The notes under the pieces were generated by a model. That model did not search any database, was not told where the DNA came from, and saw nothing but the letters and a program-made list of their open reading frames with translations. Source: Hymenobacter sp. J193 (GTDB lineage: Bacteria; Bacteroidota; Bacteroidia; Cytophagales; Hymenobacteraceae). Taken from it: 64,000 bases of DNA. The translations under genes and the position numbers were made by a program. The stretch lies in contig NZ_JAJONE010000001.1 of NCBI RefSeq assembly GCF_024700075.1, positions 1,826,001 through 1,890,000 on the forward strand, given 5' to 3'. Of the stretch, positions 42,920 through 52,461 are shown piece by piece. Numbering within the stretch: the first letter of the stretch is position 1; each line of letters begins with the position of its first letter.

Positions 42920-42970
42920 CTTTGCTCCCTATTCACTTTTTTTCTTACGCTTTCATTTAATTTTTCGCAC

Positions 42971-44572
42971 ATGAAGTTCAAGCCCTGGAAGCTCTCCCTC
43001 CTCGTTGCTTTGTCCGTCAGCACCACGGCTGCCGTGGCGCAGAATGTAGCTGGCGCTCAAAAAGCCATTGAGCTGGAGCGATACAGCGACGCCCGGCGCC
43101 AGCTGGGTCAAGGTCAGACTCCCGAGTCGGCGTTCGAGCTGGGTCGCCTGTACCAGATGATGGAAAAGCCGGATTCGGCGGCCTATTTTTTCACGCAGTC
43201 AGCTACTGCCTCCAAAGGAGCGCAGGCGCAGATAGCCTCCGGTCGGGCTTACCTGGCTCAAGGCAAAAATGCCGAAGCCCAGATTCAGTTCGAGCAGGCC
43301 GTAAAAGCCACCAAGTCGAAAGACAAGGAAGTACTCACGCAGATTGGTCAGGCCTACGCCGAGTCGCCAACCAAAGACAATGGTAAGGCGGTAGAATACC
43401 TGACCCTGGCCAACAAGCTGAACAAGAAGGATGACCCGCGCATCATGAACCTGCTGGGCGACATCTATTTGAAGCAGGAGAATGGCGGCGGTGAAGCCAT
43501 GAACAACTACGAGCGCGCTATTCTGGCCGACCCGAACAACGTAACGGCTTACTACCGCAAAGGCCAGCTGAACGTCCGTTCGCGCAACTACAACGGCGCC
43601 CGTGACGCCTTCCAGAAAGCCACTATTCTGGACCCCAACTTTGCTCCTGCTTACCGTGACCTGGGCGAAATGTACTACTTCGTAGGAAAGTACGACGATG
43701 CCCTGAGCACTTTCCAGAAGTACCGCGACATGGCGGAAAACACGCCCAGCACGCAGGCTAAGTACGCTTCGTTCCTGTTCCTGACGAAAAAGTACCCCGA
43801 AGCGCTGACGGAAGTACAAACCATTCTGCAGCGTGACCCGAAGAACGTGACGATGAACCGCCTGCAGGCGTACTCGCTCTACGAAACGGGTAAAAACGAA
43901 GAGGCGCTGGCGGCTATGGATGCCTACATGAAGCTGGTACCGGCTGAGAAGCTTATCACCGAGGACTACGTGTACTACGGCAAGATGCTGGCCAAAGCCG
44001 GCCGTACGCAGGAAGGTATTGCCACCATCGAAAAGGCCATCAAGAACGATCCTGCCAAAGCAGAAGAGCTTCAGAATGACTTGGCGCAGGCTTACCTGGC
44101 ATCCAAGAACTATCCGAAAGCCATCCAGATGTATAGCATCATTGCCAAGAAGAACCCCGATGCTTTGACCAACAAAGTGTATCTGGCCCGCGCTTACGAG
44201 TTCAACAAGCAGTACACCCAAGCCGACAGCCTCTACGGCGTCATCACCACGGCTAAGCCTGATTACATTCCCGGCTACCTGATGCGGGCCCGTGCCAACG
44301 CTAACCTTGACCCCGATTCCAAGCAGGGCTCGGCCAAGCCCTACTACGAGAAGTACCTGGAGTTGGCTACTGACCCTGCCAAGTACAAAGACGGTATGGT
44401 AGAAGCCAACAAGTACCTGGGCTACTACTACTATCAGAAAGGTGATAAGGCCGCTTCGCTACCTTACTGGCAGGCCGCCAAAACCCTGGATCCAGCCGAT
44501 GGTCAGGTGACTACCGCCATCAATGAAATTACGCGCAAAGCACCGGCTAAGGCCCCGGTGAAACGCAAGTAA
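42971..44572 (+). CDS. Periplasmic TPR-repeat protein
   Basis: 533 residues with a signal peptide (VALSVSTTAAVAQN) and about a dozen tetratricopeptide repeats across the whole length (for example YYRKGQLNVRSRNYNGARDAFQKATILDP; KVYLARAYEFNKQYTQADSLYGVIT). The C-terminal tail is Lys/Pro-rich. It is the last gene of the TonB/PstS cluster, a place where this family commonly sits in Bacteroidota, and probably scaffolds partners in the periplasm. Confidence 0.9.
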   Translation: MKFKPWKLSLLVALSVSTTAAVAQNVAGAQKAIELERYSDARRQLGQGQTPESAFELGRLYQMMEKPDSAAYFFTQSATASKGAQAQIASGRAYLAQGKNAEAQIQFEQAVKATKSKDKEVLTQIGQAYAESPTKDNGKAVEYLTLANKLNKKDDPRIMNLLGDIYLKQENGGGEAMNNYERAILADPNNVTAYYRKGQLNVRSRNYNGARDAFQKATILDPNFAPAYRDLGEMYYFVGKYDDALSTFQKYRDMAENTPSTQAKYASFLFLTKKYPEALTEVQTILQRDPKNVTMNRLQAYSLYETGKNEEALAAMDAYMKLVPAEKLITEDYVYYGKMLAKAGRTQEGIATIEKAIKNDPAKAEELQNDLAQAYLASKNYPKAIQMYSIIAKKNPDALTNKVYLARAYEFNKQYTQADSLYGVITTAKPDYIPGYLMRARANANLDPDSKQGSAKPYYEKYLELATDPAKYKDGMVEANKYLGYYYYQKGDKAASLPYWQAAKTLDPADGQVTTAINEITRKAPAKAPVKRK

Positions 44573-44588
44573 TTTGCTTGAAGCTTGT

Positions 44589-44626
44589 AAAAAAGGCCGC
44601 TACTCTCACGAGTGGCGGCCTTTTTT
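44589..44626. terminator. Bidirectional terminator between convergent TPR and rluA genes
   Basis: AAAAAAGGCCGC pairs with GCGGCCTTTTTT, with ACTC/GAGT extending the stem. The rluA stop codon lies inside this hairpin. Confidence 0.9.
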
Positions 44627-45721
44627 GTGTGGTTTGGTAAACCAAATGATATTGCAGGCTACGGCTGTGCAGTGTAGGATTCCCAGCTTCTGCAGCACCG
44701 CCTCGAAATCGGCGGGTAGCTCTACCTCAAACTGCATATCAGCCCCGGTAGTAGGGTGAACGAAGCCCAGGGACTTTGCGTGCAGGGCCTGACGGGGCAT
44801 CACGGCAAAGGCATCCTCCACAAAGCTCTTGTAGGCGCCCGTACGCTGACCATACAGCACCTTGTCGCCGCCATAGGTAGCATCCGAAAAAAGCGGATGG
44901 CCTATGTGCTTCATGTGGGCCCGGATCTGGTGGGTACGGCCGGTTTCCAGATTACACTGCACCAGCGCTACGTGCCGGAACTCCTTCAGCACTTTATAGT
45001 GCGTTACGGCAGGCTTGCCGTACTCGCCGCCCGGGTATACCGCCTGCACCTTGCGGTCCTTCAGGCTGCGCCCTATGTGCCCTGTAATGGTGCCTTGCGG
45101 TTCCTTAGGGATGCCCCACACCAAGGCCAGGTACGTCCGCTCGATGGTGTGGTGAAAAAACTGTTGGGACAAGTGCGTCATGCCCCACTCCGTCTTGCCG
45201 ATGACCAGCAGGCCCGACGTATCCTTGTCGATGCGATGCACAAGGCCGGGCCGGATTTCGCCGTTGCGGCCGGTGGGCAGGTGCTGGAAATGATACGCCA
45301 GCCCATTCACCAGCGTGCCCTGCCAGTTGCCATAAGCCGGATGTACCACCAGGCCCGCCGGCTTGTTTACCAGCAGCAGCGAGTCGTCCTCATAGCGGAT
45401 ATCCAGCTCCATGGGCTCGGGCACTACTTTCCCTTCGCGCGGCGGCTCGGGCAGCGTAATGGTGATAACGTCGCCGGGCTTTACGCGGTAGTTGGACTTC
45501 ACGGGCCGCTCGTTCACCTGCACGGCCTCGACCCGGATAGCGTTCTGGATTTTGGTCCGGGACGCGTTGGGCAGGCGATTCATGAGAAATTTATCGAGCC
45601 GCAGCAACTCCTGGCGCTTATCGGCCTGAATGCGGTGATGCTCGTATAGCTCGTCGCCGGGGTCCTGCTCATCATCGGGCAGCAGCAGGTCATCGGGAAG
45701 TAGGTCGTCGTCCGGCAACAT
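44606..45721 (-). CDS. RluA-family rRNA/tRNA pseudouridine synthase
   Basis: Makes pseudouridine in rRNA or tRNA. 371 residues. An S4 RNA-binding domain (LRLDKFLMNRLPNASRTKIQNAI) is followed by the catalytic domain with HRIDKDTSGLLVIGKT, where the Asp is catalytic, and RTHQIRAHMKHIGHPLFSD. It has an unusual acidic N-terminal tail (LPDDDLLPDDLLLPDDEQDPGDE), a low-complexity extension not needed for the fold. Closest to RluD-type synthases. It follows a terminator, so it has its own transcript. Confidence 0.94.
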   Translation of the reverse strand: MLPDDDLLPDDLLLPDDEQDPGDELYEHHRIQADKRQELLRLDKFLMNRLPNASRTKIQNAIRVEAVQVNERPVKSNYRVKPGDVITITLPEPPREGKVVPEPMELDIRYEDDSLLLVNKPAGLVVHPAYGNWQGTLVNGLAYHFQHLPTGRNGEIRPGLVHRIDKDTSGLLVIGKTEWGMTHLSQQFFHHTIERTYLALVWGIPKEPQGTITGHIGRSLKDRKVQAVYPGGEYGKPAVTHYKVLKEFRHVALVQCNLETGRTHQIRAHMKHIGHPLFSDATYGGDKVLYGQRTGAYKSFVEDAFAVMPRQALHAKSLGFVHPTTGADMQFEVELPADFEAVLQKLGILHCTAVACNIIWFTKPHKKGRHS

Positions 45722-45748
45722 AGGGCAAAGTGGCTACAGGTAAAAGAA

Positions 45749-45775
45749 GAAAGCCGGAACACGGTTCCGGCTTTC
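45749..45775 (-). terminator. Terminator of the bamA-ompH run
   Basis: GAAAGCCGGAAC pairs with GTTCCGGCTTTC around a 3-nt loop. On the minus strand it is followed by TTCTTTT. It lies 30 nt past the second ompH. Confidence 0.85.
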
Positions 45776-45804
45776 TTGTCAGCTAAAGCCCGGAGGCTGT
45801 AAGC

Positions 45805-46452
45805 TTACTTCTTGGTTTTCGTCTTGGTTTTGGTGCTGGTAGCGGCGGCAGGTGCAGGCGTAGTAGCCGGAGCCGTAGTAGCAGGTTTGGCAGCGGCCGC
45901 GGCGCCGGGCGTAATGCCCATTTTCTTCAGCACCAGCTCCGAGATGTCGCCATCCTTGGGGCCATGCAGCAGAATAGGCGTGGTGCCGTAGCCAGCGTCC
46001 GAGTTCAGCACGTAGGCGTAGCCATTTTCTTCGGCAACGGCATCAATGTTCTTCTGCAGTTTATCCAGCACCGGCTTCAGCAGGGTCTGCTGCTTTTGCT
46101 GAACGGAAGTTTCTGCGTTACGCTGAAACTCCTGAATAGACTGCTGCAGGTTTTGCAGCTCCTTTTCTTTATCGGCCTTCACTACATCTGACATAGTAGC
46201 AGCCCCTTTTTGATATGCCTCGCCTTTGGTCTGGTATTCCTGGTATTTGGCCTTGAGCTGGTTTTCCAGCTGGGTGCTGTAGTCCTTCAGCTGCGACTCT
46301 ATCTGCTTGCTTTCGGGCATCTGGCTCAGCACGTAGTCTACGTTGGTATAGCCGATTTTCTGGGGAGCCGTCTGGGCCAGCGTGGCCGTAGCCGTAGTGA
46401 GCGTGAGAGCGGCCGCGGCCAGCAACAGGCGGAATTTGGGAAATGAACTCAT
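45805..46452 (-). CDS. OmpH/Skp-family periplasmic chaperone (second copy)
   Basis: About 215 residues from the ATG at 46452. Signal peptide (LLLAAAALTLTTATATLAQT), then the Skp-like start QKIGYTNVDYVLSQMPESK and a long coiled-coil stretch. The C-terminus is an Ala/Thr/Pro/Lys tail (PATTPAPAAATSTKTKTKTKK). Periplasmic chaperone for outer-membrane proteins. Directly downstream of a first ompH and of bamA, forming an outer-membrane biogenesis operon. Confidence 0.93.
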   Translation of the reverse strand: MSSFPKFRLLLAAAALTLTTATATLAQTAPQKIGYTNVDYVLSQMPESKQIESQLKDYSTQLENQLKAKYQEYQTKGEAYQKGAATMSDVVKADKEKELQNLQQSIQEFQRNAETSVQQKQQTLLKPVLDKLQKNIDAVAEENGYAYVLNSDAGYGTTPILLHGPKDGDISELVLKKMGITPGAAAAAKPATTAPATTPAPAAATSTKTKTKTKK

Positions 46453-46490
46453 TCGGTAAAAGAGAAAGGTCTGAGAGTTAGAATGCAAAG

Positions 46491-47174
46491 TTAATTTTTT
46501 CGGCCGGTTGAGCGTGGTGCCGGCTTGGTAGTCGTTTTCTTGGCCGGAGCCGTGGCGCGGGTACCCGCTTCGTCGGCGTTAGGCTCGTCGGTAGCCGGAG
46601 TAGCAGGCGTGGCTACGGTGCGCACCGCGCCTTTTTGTGCAGGCTGATTCCGATCCTCTGACCCTAAACCCAATTCCTCCAGGACAAATTCCGTGTAGTC
46701 GTGCGTCGGGTTGGTGTAGAGCATCGTCAGGTCGCCCGATTTGTCGAATACTATAGCCAGCTGCTTTTTCTTGGCTACTTTCTCCACGGCCTCAAACACC
46801 TGATCCTGCACGGGCTTGGTGAGTTCCTGGCGCTTTTTGAACAGCTGGCCTTCGTAGCCGAAGATCTTGTTCTGGTAGGTTTTGATATCCTGCTCCTTCT
46901 GCAGAATCTCATCCTGCCGCTTCTTTTTCATTGGGTCCGTTAGCAGGACCTCTTCAGCCTGGTAGGTGCGGTACATCTTGTCGAGGTCCTTGCGCATGGA
47001 CTCGATGTCCTTCTGCCAGTTCTGCGAGAGGGTGTTCAACTCCTGCTGGGCCGCCCCGTAGGCCGGCATTTTACCCATAATAAACTCCGAGTCGATATAC
47101 CCGAATTTCTGCGCCCACGCGGTGGGCGCCGCCAGCAGCAACAGCAACGGCAGCAAGCTCAGAAGTTTTTTCAT
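46491..47174 (-). CDS. OmpH/Skp-family periplasmic chaperone (first copy)
   Basis: 227 residues. Signal peptide (LLSLLPLLLLLAAPTAWAQ), then KFGYIDSEFIMGKMPAYGAAQQ, the coiled-coil (DLDKMYRTYQAEEVLLTDPMKKKRQDEILQKEQDI), and a C-terminal cap (ELTKPVQDQVFEAVEKVAKKKQ). The basic tail ends TTTKPAPRSTGRKN. It lies 36 nt after bamA and 38 nt before the second copy. Confidence 0.93.
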   Translation of the reverse strand: MKKLLSLLPLLLLLAAPTAWAQKFGYIDSEFIMGKMPAYGAAQQELNTLSQNWQKDIESMRKDLDKMYRTYQAEEVLLTDPMKKKRQDEILQKEQDIKTYQNKIFGYEGQLFKKRQELTKPVQDQVFEAVEKVAKKKQLAIVFDKSGDLTMLYTNPTHDYTEFVLEELGLGSEDRNQPAQKGAVRTVATPATPATDEPNADEAGTRATAPAKKTTTKPAPRSTGRKN

Positions 47175-47210
47175 AGCGGTAGAAAGTGCTGGTTGGCCAA
47201 GCAGCTTCGG

Positions 47211-49805
47211 CTAGCGGATCTGCTGACCAATGATGAAGTGGAAGTGGCCTTTTTCCTGTTTTCCCTGCGAGGAGGACGTGTTGTAGCGGTCCACCGCATC
47301 GAAACCATAGCCATAATCGAAGCCTAGCAAACCAAATGCCGACATGAAAATACGAGCCCCTACCCCTACCGAACGGTAGAGCTTGTATGGGTTGTATTTG
47401 GAGTACTGGTCGAAGGAGTTGCCGGCTTCGGCAAAGCTCAGCACATATACCGTAGCGGCCGGGTTGAGCGAAACCGGGTAGCGCAGCTCCATCACATACT
47501 TATTGTAGGCTACCCCGCCGGTTCCGTTGGGGTCCTGAATGGCATTGCCATCAGTAGGATCATCGTAGCCGCGCAAACCTACATATTCGGTACCCACCAG
47601 GAAGTTGGCCTGCCCACCGGACGCCAGGCCCGAGCCACCAAGCTTGAACCGCTCGAATGGCCCAATTTGGCGGCTGCTGTTATAAGAGCCGATGAAGCCA
47701 AAGTGGGCGCGGGTATTCAGCACCAGCTTGCCCACGATTGGCGTAAACCAAGAGGCGTCGAACATCCATTTATGAAACTCAACCCATTCATTTACGCTGG
47801 GGTGTGAGCCTTTGAACACCGAGTAGGGAGGCGTCAGGTTCACGCTGAGCGCCAGAGCCGAGCCCCGGCGCGTATAGGTCGGGTTGTCGGTGCTGTTGCG
47901 GGAAAGCGTGGTATTGAAGGTGATGTTGTTGGCGTTGCCCGTGCCGTTGTTGCCGAAACCCTGCAGGTAGGTGTAGTTATTCAGCTTGTACTGGCTTACC
48001 GACAGGGAGTTGCTCAGGGAGAAATAGTCATCGGGCCAGCGCAGGTAGCGGCCAAGGCTCACCGAAGCACTGTTCACCTTGATAGAGCTTCCGTTTTTCA
48101 CGTCGAAGTTGGTGCCTACGCGCTGAATGCTTTTGTTGAGGCTCACCGTAAGCGAGTTGCGCTTGCGGCCACCCAGCCACGGCTCCGTAAAGGAGAAGGA
48201 GTAAGCCTGGTACTGGATACCGTTGGCCTGCACGTTCAGGGCCAGGCGCTGACCGTCGCCGGCAGGCACTGGGCGCCAGTTGCTGAAGTTGCCGGCCTTG
48301 CGCAGCGAAAAGTTATTGAATACTAAACCCACGGTGCCAATGAAGCCCGCGTAGCCGCCCCAGCCGCCCGAAAGCGTAATCTGGTCGGAAGGCTTTTCCT
48401 CTACGGTGTAGTTGATGTCCACCGTGCCATCGGCCTGGTTGGGCACGGGGTTGATGCCTACTTTCTCAGGGTCGAAATAGCCCAGGGAGGCCAGCTCGCG
48501 CTGGGAGCGGATGAGTAGTTCGCGGTTGAATTTCTCGCCCGGCAGCGTCCGCAGTTCCCGGCGGATTACATGGTCGCTGGTTTTGGTATTGCCGGCAATG
48601 TTGATGTCTTTGATGCGGGCCTGCACGCCTTCCGTCAGGCGCATCTCAATGTCAATCGAGTCGCCTTCAACTTTCGTCTCAATGGGCTCGATCTGGAAGA
48701 ACAGGTACCCATCGTTCATGTAGAGCGAGGTAATATCCTGGCCGGTCGGGTTGTAGTTCAGGCGTTTGTCCAGCGTTTCCTTGCTGTACACGCTCCCTTC
48801 CTTGATGCCAAGGATAGAAGCCAGCGTGCGGTTGTCGTACAGGTAGTTGCCCGACCAGGTGATGTTACGGAAGTAGTATTTGGTGCCTTCATCAACCCGG
48901 ATATGCAGCGTGAGCTTATCGATATCCTGCTGCGTGGTGCGGTGAATGCCGAATTTTCCGTTTTCGGTTCCCAGCCAGAGGTAGCTGCGGGTCTGCGGTA
49001 CCGAAATCAGCGAATCGGATACAATAACGGCGTCGCGGTAGCCCTGCGCATTATAGTATTCGATGACCTTTTCCTTGTCTTCCTCAAACTCCTTGCGCTG
49101 AAATTTACCGGCGTTCAGAAACTTATAGGGTTTCTTTTCCTTGGTCTTTTTCATCTGGGACTTGAGCTTCCCGTCCTTCACGGCCGAGTTACCGACGAAG
49201 TCAATATCGGTGATATGGACTTTCTCGCCCCGGTTTACGTTGAACACCAGCACCGCGCTGTTGGGCAGCGTCGAGTCGGGCTGCTGCGTAACGGTTACTT
49301 TGGCGTTCAGGAAGCCTTTGTTCGTGAAGAACTTGCGCACCTGCTCCCGCGTGTTGCTGAGCAGCGCATCCGTCACCACTTTGCCCCGGATCAGCTTGAT
49401 CTTGTTTTTCAGGTCGTCCGACTGGGTTTTACCAATGCCGGTGAAGATAAAGTTCGACAGGCGCGGCCGCTCCTTCACGTCGAAGGTGAGAAAGATGCGG
49501 GAGCCTTCGGTGCGGTCTATGGAAACGTTGACATCTCCTACTATACCCTGGTCCCAGAGCCGCCGAATAGCCTTACCCAACTCTTCACCCGGAATATTGA
49601 TGGGGTCACCGACTTTCAGTCCCGTAATACCAACGAGGGTATTGGGGTCGAGGTAGCGGGTGCCCGTAAACGTGATACCGCCCACCTGATAGTGTTCCGG
49701 CTCCCCGGCTGCACCGGCCTTCTGGGCGTGTGCAGAACCCCAGGTGCCGCCTATCAAAAGCAGTGTCGCCAGAAGCGCGCCAATGCGGTTAATCAAAAAT
49801 TTCAT
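47211..49805 (-). CDS. bamA: Outer-membrane protein assembly factor BamA
   Basis: Central component that folds beta-barrel proteins into the outer membrane. About 864 residues from the ATG at 49805, giving a clean signal peptide (GALLATLLLIGGTWGSAHAQ). Several POTRA domains follow (for example FTGTRYLDPNTLVGITGLKVGDPI and INIAGNTKTSDHVIRRELRTLPGEKFNRELL), then the barrel with the family C-terminal stretch (FGLLGFDYGYGFDAV) ending in HFHFIIGQQIR. The start is 10 nt after the uppS stop. Sits in the standard uppS-bamA-ompH-ompH order. Confidence 0.97.
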   Translation of the reverse strand: MKFLINRIGALLATLLLIGGTWGSAHAQKAGAAGEPEHYQVGGITFTGTRYLDPNTLVGITGLKVGDPINIPGEELGKAIRRLWDQGIVGDVNVSIDRTEGSRIFLTFDVKERPRLSNFIFTGIGKTQSDDLKNKIKLIRGKVVTDALLSNTREQVRKFFTNKGFLNAKVTVTQQPDSTLPNSAVLVFNVNRGEKVHITDIDFVGNSAVKDGKLKSQMKKTKEKKPYKFLNAGKFQRKEFEEDKEKVIEYYNAQGYRDAVIVSDSLISVPQTRSYLWLGTENGKFGIHRTTQQDIDKLTLHIRVDEGTKYYFRNITWSGNYLYDNRTLASILGIKEGSVYSKETLDKRLNYNPTGQDITSLYMNDGYLFFQIEPIETKVEGDSIDIEMRLTEGVQARIKDINIAGNTKTSDHVIRRELRTLPGEKFNRELLIRSQRELASLGYFDPEKVGINPVPNQADGTVDINYTVEEKPSDQITLSGGWGGYAGFIGTVGLVFNNFSLRKAGNFSNWRPVPAGDGQRLALNVQANGIQYQAYSFSFTEPWLGGRKRNSLTVSLNKSIQRVGTNFDVKNGSSIKVNSASVSLGRYLRWPDDYFSLSNSLSVSQYKLNNYTYLQGFGNNGTGNANNITFNTTLSRNSTDNPTYTRRGSALALSVNLTPPYSVFKGSHPSVNEWVEFHKWMFDASWFTPIVGKLVLNTRAHFGFIGSYNSSRQIGPFERFKLGGSGLASGGQANFLVGTEYVGLRGYDDPTDGNAIQDPNGTGGVAYNKYVMELRYPVSLNPAATVYVLSFAEAGNSFDQYSKYNPYKLYRSVGVGARIFMSAFGLLGFDYGYGFDAVDRYNTSSSQGKQEKGHFHFIIGQQIR

Positions 49806-49815
49806 TCCCAAAAAC

Positions 49816-50562
49816 TTACGAAACGTTGAGCTGCTCACTGGTTTTGCCAAATCGACGCTCCCGCTGCTGATACACGCGGATAGCCTCCTGAAAGTGTTGA
49901 CGTCTAAAGTCCGGCCACAGCAGATCGGTAATATAAAGCTCGGTGTAGGCCAGCTGCCACAGCAGAAAATTGCTGATACGCTGCTCTCCGCTGGTCCGAA
50001 TCAGTAGCTCCGGGTCGGGTATTCCGGCGGTGGATAAATAAGCTGATATGGTCTTTTCCGTTACCTCCGCTGGCTGCACGGTGCCCGCGGCTACTGCCTC
50101 GCTTAGGCGGCGAGCGGCCTGCGTTAGGTCCCAGCGCCCACTGTAGCTTAGAGCTAATATCAGCGTCATGCGGCTGCCCTGCTTGGTCAGGTCAATAGCT
50201 TCAGCCAGTTCCCGCTGGCATGATGCGGGTAAGCTTGCCGTGTCGCCAATGGCCTGCAGCCGGATATCGTTCTTAAGCAGGGTAGCTGTTTCCTGGCGGA
50301 TGGTATGCACCAGCAGTTGCATCAGGGCCATTACCTCATGCGCCGGCCTGGCCCAGTTTTCTGTGGAAAAGGCATAGAGCGTCAGGTACTGTACACCTAG
50401 CTCAGCAGCCGTTTCAACGGTTTCACGCACCGCTTTAATGGCGTTTTGATGGCCAAAAATGCGCAGTCCGCCTTTTTGCTTGGCCCAGCGGCCATTACCG
50501 TCCATAATGACGGCAACGTGCGCAGGAATACGGGAAGGATCTAATTCAGCCGGGGCGGCCAT
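49816..50562 (-). CDS. uppS: Isoprenyl transferase (undecaprenyl diphosphate synthase)
   Basis: Makes the C55 lipid carrier for cell-wall glycan synthesis. 248 residues. Signature HVAVIMDGNGRWAKQKGGLRIFGH, then YLTLYAFSTENWARP, and the C-terminal RTSGEQRISNFLLWQLAYTELYITDLLWPDF. The catalytic Asp is in IMDGNG. Immediately upstream of bamA and followed by it with 10 nt between. Confidence 0.97.
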   Translation of the reverse strand: MAAPAELDPSRIPAHVAVIMDGNGRWAKQKGGLRIFGHQNAIKAVRETVETAAELGVQYLTLYAFSTENWARPAHEVMALMQLLVHTIRQETATLLKNDIRLQAIGDTASLPASCQRELAEAIDLTKQGSRMTLILALSYSGRWDLTQAARRLSEAVAAGTVQPAEVTEKTISAYLSTAGIPDPELLIRTSGEQRISNFLLWQLAYTELYITDLLWPDFRRQHFQEAIRVYQQRERRFGKTSEQLNVS

Positions 50563-50623
50563 GCGTACTTGTTTGCGTAAGGAGCCTGCAAGTTACGCAA
50601 ATGGTTGCATTGCACCTGCCTGC

Positions 50624-51373
50624 CTAGCGCCCTGCTTTACCTTCTCCCTTGGATACTTCCGGGCAACGGATTTTATAGAAGGTATAGGAAATACTTAAGC
50701 CCCCATAATAATACCAGTCCTGGTCGTGCCGGTTGGCTACCAAGTCGCTTTGCCGGCTTACATTATCCAGTTGGTCGCTAAATGCTTTGCGGGCCCCAAT
50801 CTCTGCGCCCAGGTTCCAGTGCGTCGACAAGCCCAGCTTGAGGCCTATGCCCATGGGTACTGCCAAGCCAATCAACGTGTTTTTCTGCTCCGACGACGTA
50901 TAAGAACCGGTAAACTGCGTGCGTACAGGTGCCAGAAAGCCTGCCACGCCAATAAAGGCAAATGGCGTAAAGCGTGTTTTTACCTGCTTACTATAATAAT
51001 CGAAGAAGTTGTATTCCAGTATCCCGCCTAACTCATAGAGGCTGCCTTTTACATTGGCACTCCGGTACTGGTTTAGCGGCATCGTATTACCGTTCAGCCC
51101 TTGCACCTGTCGGTCATCCGCCCGCAATAGGCCCGCCATAATATTTCCGCGCAGAGTCACTGCTTTGGAAACATCCTTGCGATAAAAGGCCGATAACGCG
51201 GGGCGGTTGTTGGCAATGCGGTATTCCGGAGCCAGTTCGCCTTTATAGCTCAGGGCCCCGAGCCCGATGCCTAATTCACTGGTGTTCTGCGCGTGTGCCG
51301 TGAGGGCAAAAAAAACACTCCCTACTTGCAGAGCGCAAATAAGGAGTGTTTTGAAGAAGGAATCCTGCGTCAT
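50624..51373 (-). CDS. Outer-membrane barrel protein, DUF6089-like (first)
   Basis: 249 residues. Signal peptide (LLICALQVGSVFFALTAHAQN), then a beta-rich body of about eight strands (GIGLGALSYKGELAPEYR, FFDYYSKQVKTRFTPFAFIGVAGF, IGLKLGLSTHWNLGAEIGARKAFSDQLD). Matches the small outer-membrane barrels that lie between nadK and uppS in this phylum. Similar to its neighbour at 51413-52333, so probably duplicated. Function unknown. Confidence 0.85.
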   Translation of the reverse strand: MTQDSFFKTLLICALQVGSVFFALTAHAQNTSELGIGLGALSYKGELAPEYRIANNRPALSAFYRKDVSKAVTLRGNIMAGLLRADDRQVQGLNGNTMPLNQYRSANVKGSLYELGGILEYNFFDYYSKQVKTRFTPFAFIGVAGFLAPVRTQFTGSYTSSEQKNTLIGLAVPMGIGLKLGLSTHWNLGAEIGARKAFSDQLDNVSRQSDLVANRHDQDWYYYGGLSISYTFYKIRCPEVSKGEGKAGR

Positions 51374-51412
51374 CAGACTGGCTGTGGGTGAAATATGACA
51401 GCCAGGTGTTGG

Positions 51413-52333
51413 CTATCGGAATTTGGGGCTCTTTACGCGGGGCGAAAGAATGTAGTTCAACGTCAAACCCGTAACGATGTACCAGTCCTTTTCATTGTCA
51501 TTACCCCGAATTTCGTCCATCTGGTTGGCTTCTGTGAAGGTGCCAGGCACTCCTTCGCGCGTGATTTCGTAGCCAAAGTACTTGCCACCAGCACTGGTCA
51601 GGTCGTCTTTGCTGCGCACATAGTTACCGCCTACATCATCAATGTAGTCAGTAAAGGTCTTGCGCCAGCCGATTTCGAAGCCTAGATCGAAGTGGCGGTC
51701 CAGCTTATAGCGGATACCACCACCGAAGGGAATGGAAATAGAGGTACGCTTGTACGGTGATTCGTAGCCAGCACTTCCCTGTCCCTCAGTGTGTAGAGGC
51801 TGCAGCGCAACGTAGTCACCCTTAGTCAGGCCAAGCGTGTTGTCGCCCACCAAACCCTTAGGATTGTGACGGAACACCGCTACACCGGCAAAAACGTACG
51901 GCACGAAGTCGGGACGGCGAATGTAGTTATTGCGGTTTTCCAACAAGTCGAAAACACCCACTGCCGCAAATTCGAAAATATCGTTGCGGAAGTTCATGTT
52001 CCGGGTGTAACGGAACTTGGCTTGGCTGTCTTTATCGTCGGCTGCTTTGGCATCGTCACCAGTAACACGGCCATAGGAAAGAGAAGCACGACCGGAAAGA
52101 CGGGGAGCAAAGCGGCGGGTGAACGTAAAGCCAATGTTCGGGCGGGTAGCACCCAGCCGCAGACTAGCAATGTTCGTTTTTGGCACAACGTCGCCAAAGT
52201 AGTTCATGGCGTTGAGCGATACACCTACCGAGTTGTACATCTTCCGTTTCGTGAAACGCTGCGCACTCGCCTCGGTGGCAACCAGCGCCAAGGCTAGTAC
52301 AAGTGCCAGGGTGAGGGGAAAAAGTTTCTTCAT
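51413..52333 (-). CDS. Outer-membrane barrel protein, DUF6089-like (second)
   Basis: 306 residues. Signal peptide (LALVLALALVATEASAQ), then barrel segments NSVGVSLNAMNYFGDVVP, FVPYVFAGVAVFRHNPKG and FGGGIRYKLDRHFDLGFEIGWRKTFTDYIDDVGG. It shares the order and motif style of 50624-51373 and the end YIVTGLTLNYILSP resembles YYGGLSISYTF there. Two such genes side by side is a small expansion. Function unknown. Confidence 0.87.
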   Translation of the reverse strand: MKKLFPLTLALVLALALVATEASAQRFTKRKMYNSVGVSLNAMNYFGDVVPKTNIASLRLGATRPNIGFTFTRRFAPRLSGRASLSYGRVTGDDAKAADDKDSQAKFRYTRNMNFRNDIFEFAAVGVFDLLENRNNYIRRPDFVPYVFAGVAVFRHNPKGLVGDNTLGLTKGDYVALQPLHTEGQGSAGYESPYKRTSISIPFGGGIRYKLDRHFDLGFEIGWRKTFTDYIDDVGGNYVRSKDDLTSAGGKYFGYEITREGVPGTFTEANQMDEIRGNDNEKDWYIVTGLTLNYILSPRVKSPKFR

Positions 52334-52461
52334 AATCGGGCGAAGTTAGGAAATATCGAGGTTCTGAAAGAGGCCTTGACCCGTATGGGCGCGGCTACAC
52401 TTGGTTACAAAAGTACGGTTTGCAGGCAATTATAAAAACAAGTTCCCGAAAAAGCCTGGTT

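Noticed and set aside
48570..49829. 419-codon open frame antisense to bamA
   Set aside because: Shadow of bamA; no recognisable protein features and no start context.
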